Positions 26,977 to 37,006 of a DNA stretch of 64,000 nucleotides are shown piece by piece. The first letter of the stretch is position 1, and each line of letters begins with the position of its first letter. A model generated the notes under the pieces. It saw only the letters and a list, made by a program, of their open reading frames with translations, searched no databases and was not told where the DNA came from. Made by a program: the position numbers and the translations under genes. Location: assembly GCF_014697195.1 (NCBI RefSeq), contig NZ_JACJRJ010000026.1, positions 1 through 64,000 of the forward strand, given 5' to 3'. Source of the stretch: Cylindrospermum sp. FACHB-282 (GTDB lineage Bacteria; Cyanobacteriota; Cyanobacteriia; Cyanobacteriales; Nostocaceae).

Positions 26977-28830
26977 ATGCAGAAGTCACCAAGCAGAAGA
27001 AAATTCAGAAATTTTCGGAATTTAGAATTCACAAGGCAGCGTTCGTTTTCTAGGTCATCTGAGCAAGGGAATGTTGCCTCTAAGACTCAAGATCAAACAC
27101 CCAATGTTAAGTCCCGACTGTTAATAGTATGGGGTGTATTAATGGCTGCTGGGGTGGGGTTGGCTTTCAACTTGTATCAGTTGCAAATTATCCAGGGATC
27201 AAAACTGACAGAGAAGGCGCGAAACCAGCAAATGGTGAATGTGCGTCCTTTTATGCCCCGGCGTCCAGTGCAGGATCGCAATGGCAATATGTTGGCGATT
27301 GATCGCCCAGTGTTTACTTTGTATGCCCATCCGAAGCTGTTTGATAAATCTAATGACGAGATGGCAGGGCTACTTGCTCCCATGCTGAACAAAGATTCGG
27401 CTGAGTTGCAGAAAATATTTCAAAGTAAGAAAAGCGGGATTTTACTTGCCTCTACTGTGTCAGAAGATGTTGGCGATCGCCTAATTTCGTTACGCTTGAA
27501 TGGTTTGGAGTTAATTCAAAAATACTCCCGATTTTACCCACAAGGGGATTTAATCTCTAATGTGGTGGGTTATGTTAATCTTGACCGTCGCGGTCAGGCA
27601 GGTGTGGAATACAGTCAGGAGAAGTTACTAGAACGTTCTGGACAAACTGTGCGGATGAGTCGGGCTGGTAATGGGGCCCTGATGCCAGATCATGCTCCAG
27701 AAGGGTTTTTGCATTTTGATGATTTGCAATTACAAATGACTATTGATAGCCGCCTGCAAAGGGCAGCTCGTTCTGCTCTCAAACAACAGATGGAAAAGTT
27801 TGAGGCAAAACGCGGGGCAGTAATTGTCATGGATGCCCTGGATGGTTCTTTACTCGCTTTGGTTTCTCAGCCTAGCTATAACCCAAATGAATATTCCAAA
27901 GCTGATATCTCACTGTTCAAAAACTGGACGGTGGCGGATCTTTATGAACCAGGATCAACCTTCAAGCCTTTGAATATTGCGATCGCATTAGAAAATCAGG
28001 TCATCAAACCAGATGATGTGTTTAATGACCCCGGTACTATTCGAGTCGCTGACCGCATTATCAAAAATGCTGAAATCAACAGTTATCGGCAAATCAACAT
28101 TTCTCAGATTCTGCAACAATCTAGCAACGTTGGTATGGTGCAAATCATCCAACGATTGCGCCCTTCAGTCTATTACAACTGGCTGGAACGTTTGGGGCTT
28201 GGGCAAAAAGTTGATACTGATCTGCCCTTTGAAGTCACGGGTCGGCTCAAAAGTCAAGAAGAATTTATCTCTTCATCAATCGAACCCGCAACTACCTCCT
28301 TTGGACAGGGTTTCTCCCTGACGCCATTACAACTAGTACAAATGCACGGAGCTTTAGCCAATGGCGGCAAATTGGTAACACCCCATGTTGTCCGGGGATT
28401 AATTGATAACAAGGGGCAGATGCATTATTCACCCACCCTGCCAGCACCACGCCAAATTTTCTCATCCACAATAACCCAAAAGGTCGTAGAAATGATGGAA
28501 ACTGTGGTGACTGAAGGCAGTGGCAAAGCGGCACAAATTGAGGGTTATCGCATCGCCGGCAAAACCGGCACCGCTCAAAAAGCCAGTTCCAACGGCGGCT
28601 ATATCATCGGTGCTAGAATCACCAGCTTTGTAGCTATTTTGCCTGTGGAATCTCCCCGTTATGTAATTTTAGCATTGGTGGATGAACCAAAAGGAGAAAA
28701 TGCTTATGGTTCTACTGTCGCTGCACCAATTGTCAAGACTGTGATGGAATCGCTGATTCCTATTGAAAAAATTCCTCCCAGTCAGGCAATAAAGCCGGCT
28801 GCTGTAAGTCCTTCTAATCCGTCGCCGTAG
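26977..28830 (+). CDS. ftsI: Class B penicillin-binding protein, FtsI/PBP2-type transpeptidase
   Basis: About 617 residues from ATG at 26977; an in-frame TTG at 26944 lies within a repeat-like stretch and is less likely. One membrane helix (LLIVWGVLMAAGVGLAFNLYQL, about 48-69) is followed by the PBP dimer domain (RPVQDRNGNMLAIDRP). The transpeptidase has SxxK in PGSTFKPLNIA (Ser near 328), SxN in QSSNVGM (near 381) and KTG in AGKTGTAQ (near 528). It cross-links septal peptidoglycan in the periplasm. The FtsL-like gene precedes it by about 260 nt. Confidence 0.93.
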   Translation: MQKSPSRRKFRNFRNLEFTRQRSFSRSSEQGNVASKTQDQTPNVKSRLLIVWGVLMAAGVGLAFNLYQLQIIQGSKLTEKARNQQMVNVRPFMPRRPVQDRNGNMLAIDRPVFTLYAHPKLFDKSNDEMAGLLAPMLNKDSAELQKIFQSKKSGILLASTVSEDVGDRLISLRLNGLELIQKYSRFYPQGDLISNVVGYVNLDRRGQAGVEYSQEKLLERSGQTVRMSRAGNGALMPDHAPEGFLHFDDLQLQMTIDSRLQRAARSALKQQMEKFEAKRGAVIVMDALDGSLLALVSQPSYNPNEYSKADISLFKNWTVADLYEPGSTFKPLNIAIALENQVIKPDDVFNDPGTIRVADRIIKNAEINSYRQINISQILQQSSNVGMVQIIQRLRPSVYYNWLERLGLGQKVDTDLPFEVTGRLKSQEEFISSSIEPATTSFGQGFSLTPLQLVQMHGALANGGKLVTPHVVRGLIDNKGQMHYSPTLPAPRQIFSSTITQKVVEMMETVVTEGSGKAAQIEGYRIAGKTGTAQKASSNGGYIIGARITSFVAILPVESPRYVILALVDEPKGENAYGSTVAAPIVKTVMESLIPIEKIPPSQAIKPAAVSPSNPSP

Positions 28831-28877
28831 TCAGGTGAAATTGGTAATTTTACAGAAAACTCATTGCTGTTTTCCCT

Positions 28878-28957
28878 ATTACCAATTCCCAATTACCAAT
28901 TACCAATTCCCAATTACCCATTACCCATTACCCATTACCCATTACCCATTACCCATA
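28878..28957. repeat. Heptameric tandem repeats (CCCATTA / CCAATTA type)
   Basis: ACCAATTACCAATTCCC-type units pass into at least five uninterrupted ATTACCC heptamers. It separates the convergent ftsI and GCS2 genes. Short tandemly repeated repetitive sequences of this kind are typical of heterocystous cyanobacteria. Confidence 0.92.
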
Positions 28958-28959
28958 AT

Positions 28960-30054
28960 TTAGTAAGTCTGCCTTAATGTCTCTTCTATTGAACCGACAC
29001 GCTGGAATACCTTAATTAGTTCATGGGATTTTGTTTTTCCCTGGGACAAAATAAGTTTCAGTGGCGTTAATAAATTAGCGTCTGGGTCATCTCCAAGGGC
29101 GACTTCAGCGGCTTGTAAGACCTTTGTGGCGTTCATCAAAATATCTTCGTTGTCAAACCCTGCTTTTGCTGATAGTTGGTGCAAAGCTGCGTCAGGGATA
29201 ATAGCTCGACCCTGTAAAGTTTCATCTAGCACTAGACCTTTTAACAACGCCAACAGAGCGGCATAGATAGAAAAATCATCACAACTATCACAAGCCTTAA
29301 ATTCTATGCGACCAACTTCTGCTGGAATACGGGCTATTTTTGTCAATGAGGGTACGCTTTTAATCAGTTGTTCTGGTTCCTGGACAAAAACTAGGGCCGC
29401 CGGTCTTTTGCCAGTTCTGATAAATGTTCTTACAGAAAGTCCTGACCACAAACTACCATTATAAAAAGGAGAACTATAACTAAAAGGTACAATGTATGGA
29501 CTGTAATAAGTTAACTTTTTCCCAATATCAATTACACGTTCGTAAGATAAACCAGCCACTGAAATATTTAAATCTGGTCCATAGGTCAACATAGGAATGT
29601 GGGCAGTTTGTTTTTCTGGTGACGCCTGTCGCCGTTTGATTTCATAATCATTTAATCGGGGTTGAGGCTCAAAAACAGTGTGGTAGGGATTAAAACTAAC
29701 CAAAGCTGGCATGAAACCAAAGCTAACAGCAACCTCACGCAGTAAGCAAAAACTTTCTGTTAATTCAGTCACCGCGCCTTGAATATCTGAGTGTATAGTT
29801 GTTCTAATTTCGATACCTTTAACCAGACAGTCAATGACTTCTTCGGAATCGGCAAATCTTTCAAACCCCTCAATATACCACCGCTTTTTTTTTATGCCAG
29901 CATCGCCGACGCGCAATTGTGGGTAGTCACTGGAGTATATAGGTAGCCTAGCAACAATTTGATCAAAGTCAGCAAATTTTGTGCGGACAAAATCAGCAAA
30001 CTTTCCTTGATGGTTGAGGAAAGCAACTTCATGCTCAATACCAAAAGAAAACAT
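28960..30054 (-). CDS. Glutamate-cysteine ligase family (GCS2-like) protein
   Basis: 364 residues from the ATG at 30054 (MFSFGIEHEVAFLNHQGK); a TTG four codons earlier is also open. FGIEHEVAF is the ATP/metal-binding start of carboxylate-amine ligases of the GCS2/EgtA fold. YGPDLNISVAGLSYERV and RIPAEVGRIEFKACDSCDDFSIYAALLALLKGL (active-site Arg/Glu region, then a helix) also fit. The reaction expected is gamma-glutamyl ligation, first step of glutathione synthesis or a related peptide. Cyanobacteria have other GshA types, so substrate certainty is moderate. Confidence 0.72.
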   Translation of the reverse strand: MFSFGIEHEVAFLNHQGKFADFVRTKFADFDQIVARLPIYSSDYPQLRVGDAGIKKKRWYIEGFERFADSEEVIDCLVKGIEIRTTIHSDIQGAVTELTESFCLLREVAVSFGFMPALVSFNPYHTVFEPQPRLNDYEIKRRQASPEKQTAHIPMLTYGPDLNISVAGLSYERVIDIGKKLTYYSPYIVPFSYSSPFYNGSLWSGLSVRTFIRTGKRPAALVFVQEPEQLIKSVPSLTKIARIPAEVGRIEFKACDSCDDFSIYAALLALLKGLVLDETLQGRAIIPDAALHQLSAKAGFDNEDILMNATKVLQAAEVALGDDPDANLLTPLKLILSQGKTKSHELIKVFQRVGSIEETLRQTY

Positions 30055-30334
30055 ATTAAGTAGCAAAAGTTCTTTATGATCACTTTCAGACGGATTTTAA
30101 CGCAATACTGACAGTTGTGAATTTTTAACTTTATTTTTGGGTCTTTGATGGTCAACAGTTACAAGCAGGAACTGGGGACGCTATGAGTGTTAATTATTAA
30201 TTATCAAGCAAATATCCAATTTCTCCTCTGTCAACAACAAACAAATCTTCCTAGCTCGTAAGTTAGCTGTGTAACAGTTTAGACACCTGGAAGGTGGCTT
30301 AATATTGACTGAGGAAAGCTTGAGGTGTGTGTTT

Positions 30335-31012
30335 ATGACAAGTGCTATTGAATCTCCCTACAGTAGCGAACAAATTGCGGCTTGGTTGCGTGGATTGCTG
30401 ACAATTGCTTGGGCAGATGGTAACTTTGATGCCCAAGAACAGCAATTAATTGCCAGCATTACCCAGGATGAATTAGCTCTTGGGATTAGCTGGGATTCCC
30501 TAGAGGTGATTACACCAGAGGATTTAGCTGCGGTTTTGGGTAGAGGTACGCCAGTAGCGGAAAATTTCTTACGCACAGCGGTGATGGTGGCGATCGCAGA
30601 TGGCACTTATTCTCCCAGCGAAGACCAGCTTTTACAACAGTTTTGCAACACCTTAGAACTGCAAGAGAATGTCCTAGAAGCCTTACGCCACACCCTCGAA
30701 GGCAAAAAACAGGTGTTCGGGGCTGCCCCAACTCCTGCACCCCATCTACCCCTACCAGACCCCCTCAACCCGATGCGCGACTGGTTAGATGGGTTAGATA
30801 TCCAAGACCCTAGAGTTGCTAGATTTTTATGTAAGATGATTCCTTCTCAATGTCCCTTTGCGCGGGATATCACCCTATTTGGACGCAAAATTGTTCATAT
30901 TCCCCCGTTGTGCAAAATCAACCCACTGTATGAGCAAATGGTGGGTTTACGTTTCCGCGCCCTTTCCTATTTGGCAGATGAATGTGGTGAGGATATTTCA
31001 CCATATATTTGA
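30335..31012 (+). CDS. Mo-dependent nitrogenase C-terminal family protein with TerB-like domain
   Basis: 225 residues from ATG at 30335, preceded by GAGG about 9 nt upstream; an upstream in-frame TTG lacks such a site. The N-terminal half (about 10-110, LRGLLTIAWADGNFDAQEQQLIASI... and VMVAIADGTYSPSEDQLLQQF) is two TerB-like helical repeats with acidic ADGxxxxxE motifs. The C-terminal half (DWLDGLDIQDPRVARFLCKMIPSQCPFARDI...LCKINPLYEQMVGLRFRALSYLADECGED) is the family named after nitrogenase. It is widespread in cyanobacteria including non-fixers, so a direct nitrogenase role is not assured. obg follows about 200 nt later. Confidence 0.85.
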   Translation: MTSAIESPYSSEQIAAWLRGLLTIAWADGNFDAQEQQLIASITQDELALGISWDSLEVITPEDLAAVLGRGTPVAENFLRTAVMVAIADGTYSPSEDQLLQQFCNTLELQENVLEALRHTLEGKKQVFGAAPTPAPHLPLPDPLNPMRDWLDGLDIQDPRVARFLCKMIPSQCPFARDITLFGRKIVHIPPLCKINPLYEQMVGLRFRALSYLADECGEDISPYI

Positions 31013-31213
31013 GTGCTGCTAAGTGCTGTAGATACCCGGAGGGCGGTTTACCGCAGGGCAGAACTAGTGCATTGCAGAGGTTCCCGACCTTGTAGCAACT
31101 GGCGTTGCTGAGTTACAAGTAAATAGTAAGGAATTAAGAGTTAAAACTTATAATTTATAACTCATGACTCATAACTTATAACTCAGCACTCAGAAAGGAA
31201 GGACTCTAAGAAT

Positions 31214-32242
31214 ATGCAATTTATTGATCAAGTAGTAATTGAAGTTGAAGCTGGTAAAGGTGGCGATGGTATTGTGGCCTTTCGGCGGGAAAAGTATGTA
31301 CCGGCTGGTGGCCCTTCAGGTGGTAATGGCGGCCGTGGTGGTTCAGTAATTTTTGTGGCGAGAGAAAACCTGCAAACCTTGCTGGACTTTAGATACAAGC
31401 ATCTTTTTAAGGCGGAAGATGGCGATCGCGGTGGGCCAAATAATTGCACCGGCGCTGGTGGAAAGGATCTAGTTGTCGAAGTCCCTTGTGGTACTGCTAT
31501 TTATGATGCCGGAACAGGAGCAATGCTGGGGGATTTAATTACACCTGGACAAGTTTTTCGGGTGGCTGAAGGCGGTAAAGGCGGACTGGGAAATCAGCAT
31601 TTTTTGAGTAACCGCAACCGCGCCCCAGAATTTTCTCTCCCTGGACTTCCTGGGGAAATGAAGGTACTACGCATGGAGTTGAAGCTGTTGGCGGAGGTGG
31701 GAATTATTGGTTTACCAAATGCTGGTAAATCTACTTTAATTTCTTCTTTGTCATCTGCACGCCCCAAAATCGCCGATTATCCTTTCACTACCCTAGTACC
31801 AAATTTGGGTGTAGTGCGGAAACCAACTGGCGATGGTACTGTTTTTGCGGATATTCCCGGACTGATTGAGGGGGCTTCTCTTGGGGTGGGACTGGGACAT
31901 GATTTCTTGCGTCACATCGAACGGACAAGGGTACTGCTTCACTTGATTGATGCGACTAGTGAGGATGTGATTGGTGATTACAACACTATTCAGCAAGAGT
32001 TGCAAGCTTATGGGCGGGGTTTAGCCAAGCGATCGCAAATTGTGGCGCTAAACAAAATTGATGCGGTTGATCGAGATACAGTCGATTTAGAAGCATTAGC
32101 TACCCAACTAAATCAAATCTCCCACTCCCCAGTTTTCATCATTTCCGCAGTTACTCGCACAGGTTTAGACCCAATGTTGCAAGAAATTTGGCGAACTCTT
32201 GACCAAATGAATACTGCTGAAGCATTGGAGGCTGTTGTGTAA
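31214..32242 (+). CDS. obg: GTPase Obg/CgtA
   Basis: 342 residues. The Gly-rich Obg fold ([22 protein letters not shown]...) spans about residues 1-158. The G domain has P-loop GLPNAGKST (about 166-174), the G2/switch I stretch [23 protein letters not shown] and NKID. The C-terminal OCT domain of some Obg proteins is absent, as is normal for cyanobacteria. It is a ribosome-associated GTPase in large-subunit assembly and stress signalling. An AAGGAAGG ribosome site precedes the ATG. Confidence 0.96.
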   Translation: MQFIDQVVIEVEAGKGGDGIVAFRREKYVPAGGPSGGNGGRGGSVIFVARENLQTLLDFRYKHLFKAEDGDRGGPNNCTGAGGKDLVVEVPCGTAIYDAGTGAMLGDLITPGQVFRVAEGGKGGLGNQHFLSNRNRAPEFSLPGLPGEMKVLRMELKLLAEVGIIGLPNAGKSTLISSLSSARPKIADYPFTTLVPNLGVVRKPTGDGTVFADIPGLIEGASLGVGLGHDFLRHIERTRVLLHLIDATSEDVIGDYNTIQQELQAYGRGLAKRSQIVALNKIDAVDRDTVDLEALATQLNQISHSPVFIISAVTRTGLDPMLQEIWRTLDQMNTAEALEAVV

Positions 32243-32341
32243 TTGATACGGTGATTCTTTTGAGTAAAGTAACAAAAATTTAGTTGACTGACTCAAACTG
32301 TCAGGCTGGGTTTTATACTGATTCAGCTATCTAGCTTGAGG

Positions 32342-32360
32342 GTTCCAGCATCTCTGGAAC
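32342..32360 (+). terminator. Hairpin between obg and the restriction gene
   Basis: GTTCCAG and CTGGAAC pair around a 5-nt loop, 100 nt after the obg stop. It lacks a strong T-run, so termination is only likely. Confidence 0.4.
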
Positions 32361-32400
32361 TTCTCGGCGTTCAGCTAATTGAATTACAATTAAAAGCTTC

Positions 32401-35400
32401 ATGAATCTCGCCGCAATTTTCAAAGACTCTAATTACAAACTATCTCAATTCACACCCCAAGAAATTGACACTTTGGAGAAATCCATTTTGATCAAGCAAA
32501 CTAAAAGTGGGGATGTAGCTTATATTCAATGCTTGGTACGTGGTAAAGAAATTAAATTAACTCCTGAAGAAGCAGTACGACAGCTTTATTTGCAAGTTTT
32601 AACTCAGCGCTATGATTACCCAATAAGCCGCATTACAGTTGAGTACGTTGTCACCTTTGGACGGGAAAAGAAAAAAGCTGATATTGCTATTTTTGACAAA
32701 GATAGACCGAATGTTCCCTACATTATTGTCGAACTGAAAAAGCCCAAGTTAAAAGATGGGAAAGACCAACTACGCTCTTATTGTAACGCCACAGGCTCAC
32801 CGATTGGCGTTTGGACAAATGGTGACGCAATTTCTTACTATCAGCGCAAAGACCCTAACTATTTTGAAGATATTACAGATATTCCTAATGTTAGCCAAAC
32901 TTTAGCGGATATTCTCAATGAAAGGTTCACATTAGAAGATTTAATTAAAAAAGATAAACTCGTCAATGAGAAAAAATCGCTAAAGTCCTTAATTGAAGAA
33001 ATGGAAGATGAGGTTTTAGCGAATGCAGGAGTTGATGTTTTTGAGGAATTATTCAAACTCATTTTTACCAAGTTGTATGATGAATGGCTTTCTGGACAAG
33101 GAAAGAATCGTCAAACTCGGTTATTAGAGTTTAGAAATACAGGACAAACGGAAATTGCATTAAAAAATAAGATTCAAGATTTATTTGATAAGGCCAAGAA
33201 ACATTGGGAAGGCGTTTTTAGTGAAGATAGCAAAATTGCTTTAACTCCTTCTCATCTGTCGGTGTGTGTTTCTTCTTTAGAGAATGTCAAGCTGTTTAAC
33301 TCAAATCTGGATGTGGTAGATGAAGCATTCGAGTATTTGATTAATCAAAGCAGCAAGGGAGAAAAAGGACAATATTTTACGCCTCGATATGTAATTGATA
33401 TGTGTGTCAAAATGCTTCATCCTCAAGAGGATGAGTATATGATTGATACAGCGGCGGGTTCCTCTGGGTTTCCAGTACATACAATTTTTCATGTTTGGAA
33501 ACAAATTATTGAGGATGAAGGAATCACTATCAGCAATTTATTTTCTTTAGAAGAAAAGCCTTATCGCTGTGAAAAATATGTGCAGGAAAAGGTGTTCGCT
33601 ATTGATTTTGATGAAAAGGCGGTAAGGGTAGCTAGAACACTAAATTTAATTGCAGGGGATGGACAAACTAATGTGTTACACCTGAACACTTTAGATTTTG
33701 AAAAGTGGGATGAGGTAGCACGAGATGAAGATTGGCAGAATATTTATTTTGAGGGACTGAAACGATTAAAGAAACTCCGCCGCAATAAAGACAGTTACAA
33801 AGAGTTTCAGTTTGATCTGTTGATGGCTAACCCACCATTTGCTGGAGATATTAAGGAATCACAGATTATTAGTAAATATGATTTAGCAAAAAAGCCTAAT
33901 GGTAATTGGCAATCAAAGGTGGGGCGAGATATATTATTTATTGAGCGCAATCTAGATTTTTTGAAGCCTGGAGGTAGAATGGCAATTGTTTTACCTCAAG
34001 GAAGGTTTAATAATTCATCAGATAAAGATATTCGCGATTATATAGCAGAAAGATGCCGAATTTTGGCGGTTGTGGGGTTACATGGAAATACTTTTAAACC
34101 CCATACAGGAACTAAAACTTCAGTTTTGTTTGTGCAGAAGTGGAATGATGACCCGAAAGCGGGGACGTTGTGTCCACGGGTGAAAGATTACAACATCTTT
34201 TTTGCGACAATGCGGAAGTCGGGAAAGGATAACTCTGGTGAGAAAATTTGCCGCAGGGTATTACTAAGTTCTGAGGAGGGGTTATCAGAACAGGAGAAAG
34301 ACAAAGCATTTTTACAAGATAATCATGGTCATTTGGTGGTTGACCATGATTTATTTAACCATGAGGGAGTGACGGAAGATGGTATTGCTGAGGCATTTAT
34401 TGAGTTTGCGAAAAAGGAGAATTTAAGTTTTTTTAAATCTAGCCCATCTGTTACACCGTTTGATGAATTGAAGTATCAGCGGTTAATGGATGGGCTGGAA
34501 GCGGTTGAGGTTAATTTTAGTAAGGTTAGAGAGCAAGATATTCTCAGACTTGAAGCTGAGTTTTATATTGCAAAGACAAGTACTTTTAGCCAATTTAAGC
34601 GAGGAGAACAAATCATAGATTGTGTACAATATGGAACTTCTAAAGAGTTAAATGAAGTTCAATCAGGTTATCCCGTACTGAGATTAAATGAGTTTGAAAG
34701 CTACTTTATAGGTACACCTGCTAAATATTGTGATTTGATTGATGAGTCTACTTTTATAGATTTAAGACTTATAGCAGGAGATGTCCTTATCTGTCGAACC
34801 AATGGAAATCCAAAATTGGTAGGAAAAAGCGCATTAGTATTGGAAAATACTAATTTTGGTTTTGCTTCTTATCTATTTCGTATTCGTCCAAAAAAGTCCT
34901 TAATTACTCCAGAAGTTTTAACTGTTTTTCTTAATTCAGAATATGGAAGGAAGGAAATTGAAAAATACTCAATGACAGGTAATCAAACTAATTTTAGTCC
35001 GGCCAAATTTAAAGAGATTATAATACCTTGTTTCACTACTTACTTTCAACATAGTATTGATAAATTAGTCCATAATTCATATAAACTTCTTAAATTATCT
35101 CAATACAATTATCGGCAAGCTGAAGAATTACTGCTTTCAGAACTTAATTTAAAAGACTGGAAACCTACTGAAGAAAATATTGCTGTTAAAAGTTTTTCAT
35201 CTTCCTTCCTGGCTTCTGGTCGCTTTGACTCAGATTATTTTTTACCAAAATATGAGCAAGCTGAAGCAGTAATTCAAAACTGTGGTTTTCCTGTCAGCAA
35301 ATTAGGCTTATTAATAGAACCTATTCAGAATGGATGGGATTTTCGAGAGTTTACAGATGCAGGTACACCTTATATAAGGGTAGGAGATATCAAACTAGGA

Positions 35401-35922
35401 AAAATTGATATAGAAGGTGCTGCAAAAGTTCCAATTACACAAGCAGATATAGATAAACCTATTGGTTTACAAGTTGGAGATATTCTATTTACCCGAAAAG
35501 GTAGTTTTGGTAATTCTGCTGTTGTCACAGAAAAAGAAGTACGCAGTATAATTAGTAGTGAGATTATGCTGTTGCGTCTGAAAGGTAAATCAAAACAAGA
35601 AGTTTTACCTGACTACGTTAGTTTATTTCTCAATTAAAAATTTGGTTATTTACAAATAGAACGAAGAGTTCATGGGATGGCATATTACAGCATTGCACAG
35701 GCTGATATGGCAGATATTTTTATTCCTATTATTTTGCTACCTGAACAAGAAAGAATTGTTCAAAACGTAAATTCATCCTTTGAACTCAAGTTTAAATCCA
35801 AACAAGTTCTAGAAAGTGCTAAAACAGGAGTAGAGAAAGCCATTGAAACCGACGAAGCTACAGCAACAGCTTGGATAAATCAGCAACTGGCAACCTTGGG
35901 TATTAATTGCCTGGATGAATAA
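32401..35922 (+). pseudogene. Nuclease-methylase-specificity fusion restriction protein broken by one in-frame stop
   Basis: Residues 1-1078 (stop TAA at 35635-35637) and a further 95 codons in the same frame form one gene. An HSDR_N-type PD-(D/E)XK nuclease (VEYVVTFGREKKKADIAIFDKDRP...IIVELKKP, about 80-120) is followed by helices and an N6-adenine methylase. Its motif I is DTAAGSSGF and motif IV MANPPF (near 475). Two HsdS-like target-recognition domains follow (from about 725 and 940). After the stop the same frame continues KFGYLQIERRVHGMAYYSIAQADMADIFIPI, which is normal HsdS sequence. No helicase motor is present, so this is type IIG/BcgI-like, not type I. Either a nonsense mutation or read-through; a downstream ATG at 35677 could start an 81-residue fragment. 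A VapBC-type pair follows within 25 nt. Confidence 0.8.
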
Positions 35923-35946
35923 AATCTAATGAAATGAGGTAAACCC

Positions 35947-36252
35947 ATGACTTCAAAAGAACAATTAATCAGAGAAATCGAGGAAGCACCAGATAATCTA
36001 ATTGAAGAATTGTTAGATTTTTTATTGTTTGCGAAAGCCAGACGAAATCAACAAAATACTGGTTCAAATTCTGTTATTCAATTAACAGTAGAATCAAGGG
36101 AACAGCAACTTCAGCCGAAAAGTAAACCAATTTGGGAAATATTTGCAGATTTTACCAACGAATTGCCAGAAGAGGTGATCACTCAACTACCGACAGATGG
36201 CGCGGTACAAATTGATCATTACATCTACGGCAAACCAAAACAAGAATCATGA
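35947..36252 (+). CDS. Antitoxin of a VapBC-type pair
   Basis: 101 residues. The N-terminal helix (KEQLIREIEEAPDNLIEELLDFLLFAKARR) is of the DUF2281-like kind seen beside PIN toxins. A linker leads to an acidic segment (PIWEIFADFTNELPEEVITQLPTDGAVQIDHYIYG) that in this family wraps the toxin. An AAATGAGG ribosome-like site precedes the ATG. The TGA overlaps the toxin ATG by 4 nt. It lies 25 nt after the end of the restriction gene frame and may share its transcript. Confidence 0.8.
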   Translation: MTSKEQLIREIEEAPDNLIEELLDFLLFAKARRNQQNTGSNSVIQLTVESREQQLQPKSKPIWEIFADFTNELPEEVITQLPTDGAVQIDHYIYGKPKQES

Positions 36253-36659
36253 GAAGGATTTTTGTAGATACATTTTACTGGGCTGCTTTCTTCAATCCCA
36301 GAGATGAATGGCATTCAACGGTCAAAAGCTTTAGTAAAAGTCTTGTTTCGGTTCGTCTAGTTACAACAGATGAAGTATTAACAGAGTTTCTCAACTTCTT
36401 CTCAGCCTATGATACCAAAATACGGCAAGTGGCTATTCAGAGAGTTCAAGATATCTTGCAAAACGATTATGTTCAGATTGTTCCACAAAGTCATGACACA
36501 TTTCTAGCTGGTCTTGAACTCTACAAACAACGTGCTGATAAAGAATATAGCCTCACAGATTGCATTTCTATGCAGACTATGAAGCAATTAGGAATTACTG
36601 AGGTACTAACCCACGATAAACATTTTACCCAAGAGGGTTTTACTATATTGTTTGGATGA
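36249..36659 (+). CDS. PIN-domain toxin (VapC-type ribonuclease)
   Basis: 136 residues with the four acidic PIN positions: Asp in RRIFVDTFYW (residue 7), Glu in TDEVLTEFLNFF (about 44), Asp in YSLTDCISMQTM (about 100) and Asp in VLTHDKHFTQ (about 118). Members cleave tRNA or other RNA when freed from antitoxin. Translation is coupled to the antitoxin by an ATGA overlap. A MITE-like terminal repeat and a strong terminator follow directly. Confidence 0.88.
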   Translation: MRRIFVDTFYWAAFFNPRDEWHSTVKSFSKSLVSVRLVTTDEVLTEFLNFFSAYDTKIRQVAIQRVQDILQNDYVQIVPQSHDTFLAGLELYKQRADKEYSLTDCISMQTMKQLGITEVLTHDKHFTQEGFTILFG

Positions 36660-36663
36660 GTCA

Positions 36664-36681
36664 GGGGATGTTTTAAAAGTC
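36664..36681 (+). repeat. Solo copy of a MITE-type terminal repeat
   Basis: GGGGATGTTTTAAAAGTC matches the terminal inverted repeats at 57653, 57879 and 57899 except at the second base. It starts 5 nt after the vapC stop, with no second end visible nearby. Confidence 0.65.
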
Positions 36682-36691
36682 CACAATGTGA

Positions 36692-36735
36692 TGTAGTGAC
36701 TGTCTTGACAATCAAGACAGTCGCTACAATTTTTT
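36692..36735 (+). terminator. Strong hairpin terminator after the toxin gene
   Basis: A 17-nt stem with one mismatch (36692-36708 with 36712-36728, arms ending in GACTGTCTTGA / TCAAGACAGTC) and a 3-nt loop is followed by a run of T residues. Confidence 0.8.
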
Positions 36736-36760
36736 TAACTGAACCTTATTGATTCAGTAA

Positions 36761-37006
36761 TTAATTTCCGGTTTCAGCAAGTGCTTCTAAATGAAAAGCA
36801 AGATTATTTAGCGCCATCTGAAGTTCGGAACCGTAAGAAAGACGTCTCCATTTTGGGGATGTGGCGTTGTCTAGGGCAGTTGTATCCAGGTATCGCGCAA
36901 AAACTACTAGTTTTTCGGAATCTGTTGCGGCTGTTGCCAAATTTTCTAAAAATTCTTGAGGTGTCATGAGTTTGCTTGCAAAGGCGTAAAAGTCTGAGAA
37001 CTTCAT
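36761..37006 (-). CDS. Hypothetical small protein (81 aa)
   Basis: 81 residues from the ATG at 37006 (MKFSDFYAFASKLMTPQEF). The open frame extends further upstream, but that part is Arg/Ser/Pro-rich and looks non-coding. The composition of the retained part is helical and soluble (ENLATAATDSEKLVVFARYLDTTALD...ELQMALNNLAFHLEALAETGN). I recognise no family. It is convergent with the toxin gene across the terminator at 36692. Confidence 0.4.
   Translation of the reverse strand: MKFSDFYAFASKLMTPQEFLENLATAATDSEKLVVFARYLDTTALDNATSPKWRRLSYGSELQMALNNLAFHLEALAETGN

Noticed and set aside
28878-28957. Regular short repeats between ftsI and the GCS2 gene considered as CRISPR or origin iterons
   Set aside because: Seven-base units without spacers; this is an ordinary cyanobacterial heptamer tandem repeat.
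30335-31012. Reading the Mo-dependent nitrogenase family gene as evidence of a nif cluster
   Set aside because: No nif structural or assembly gene is nearby, and the family occurs in non-fixing cyanobacteria.
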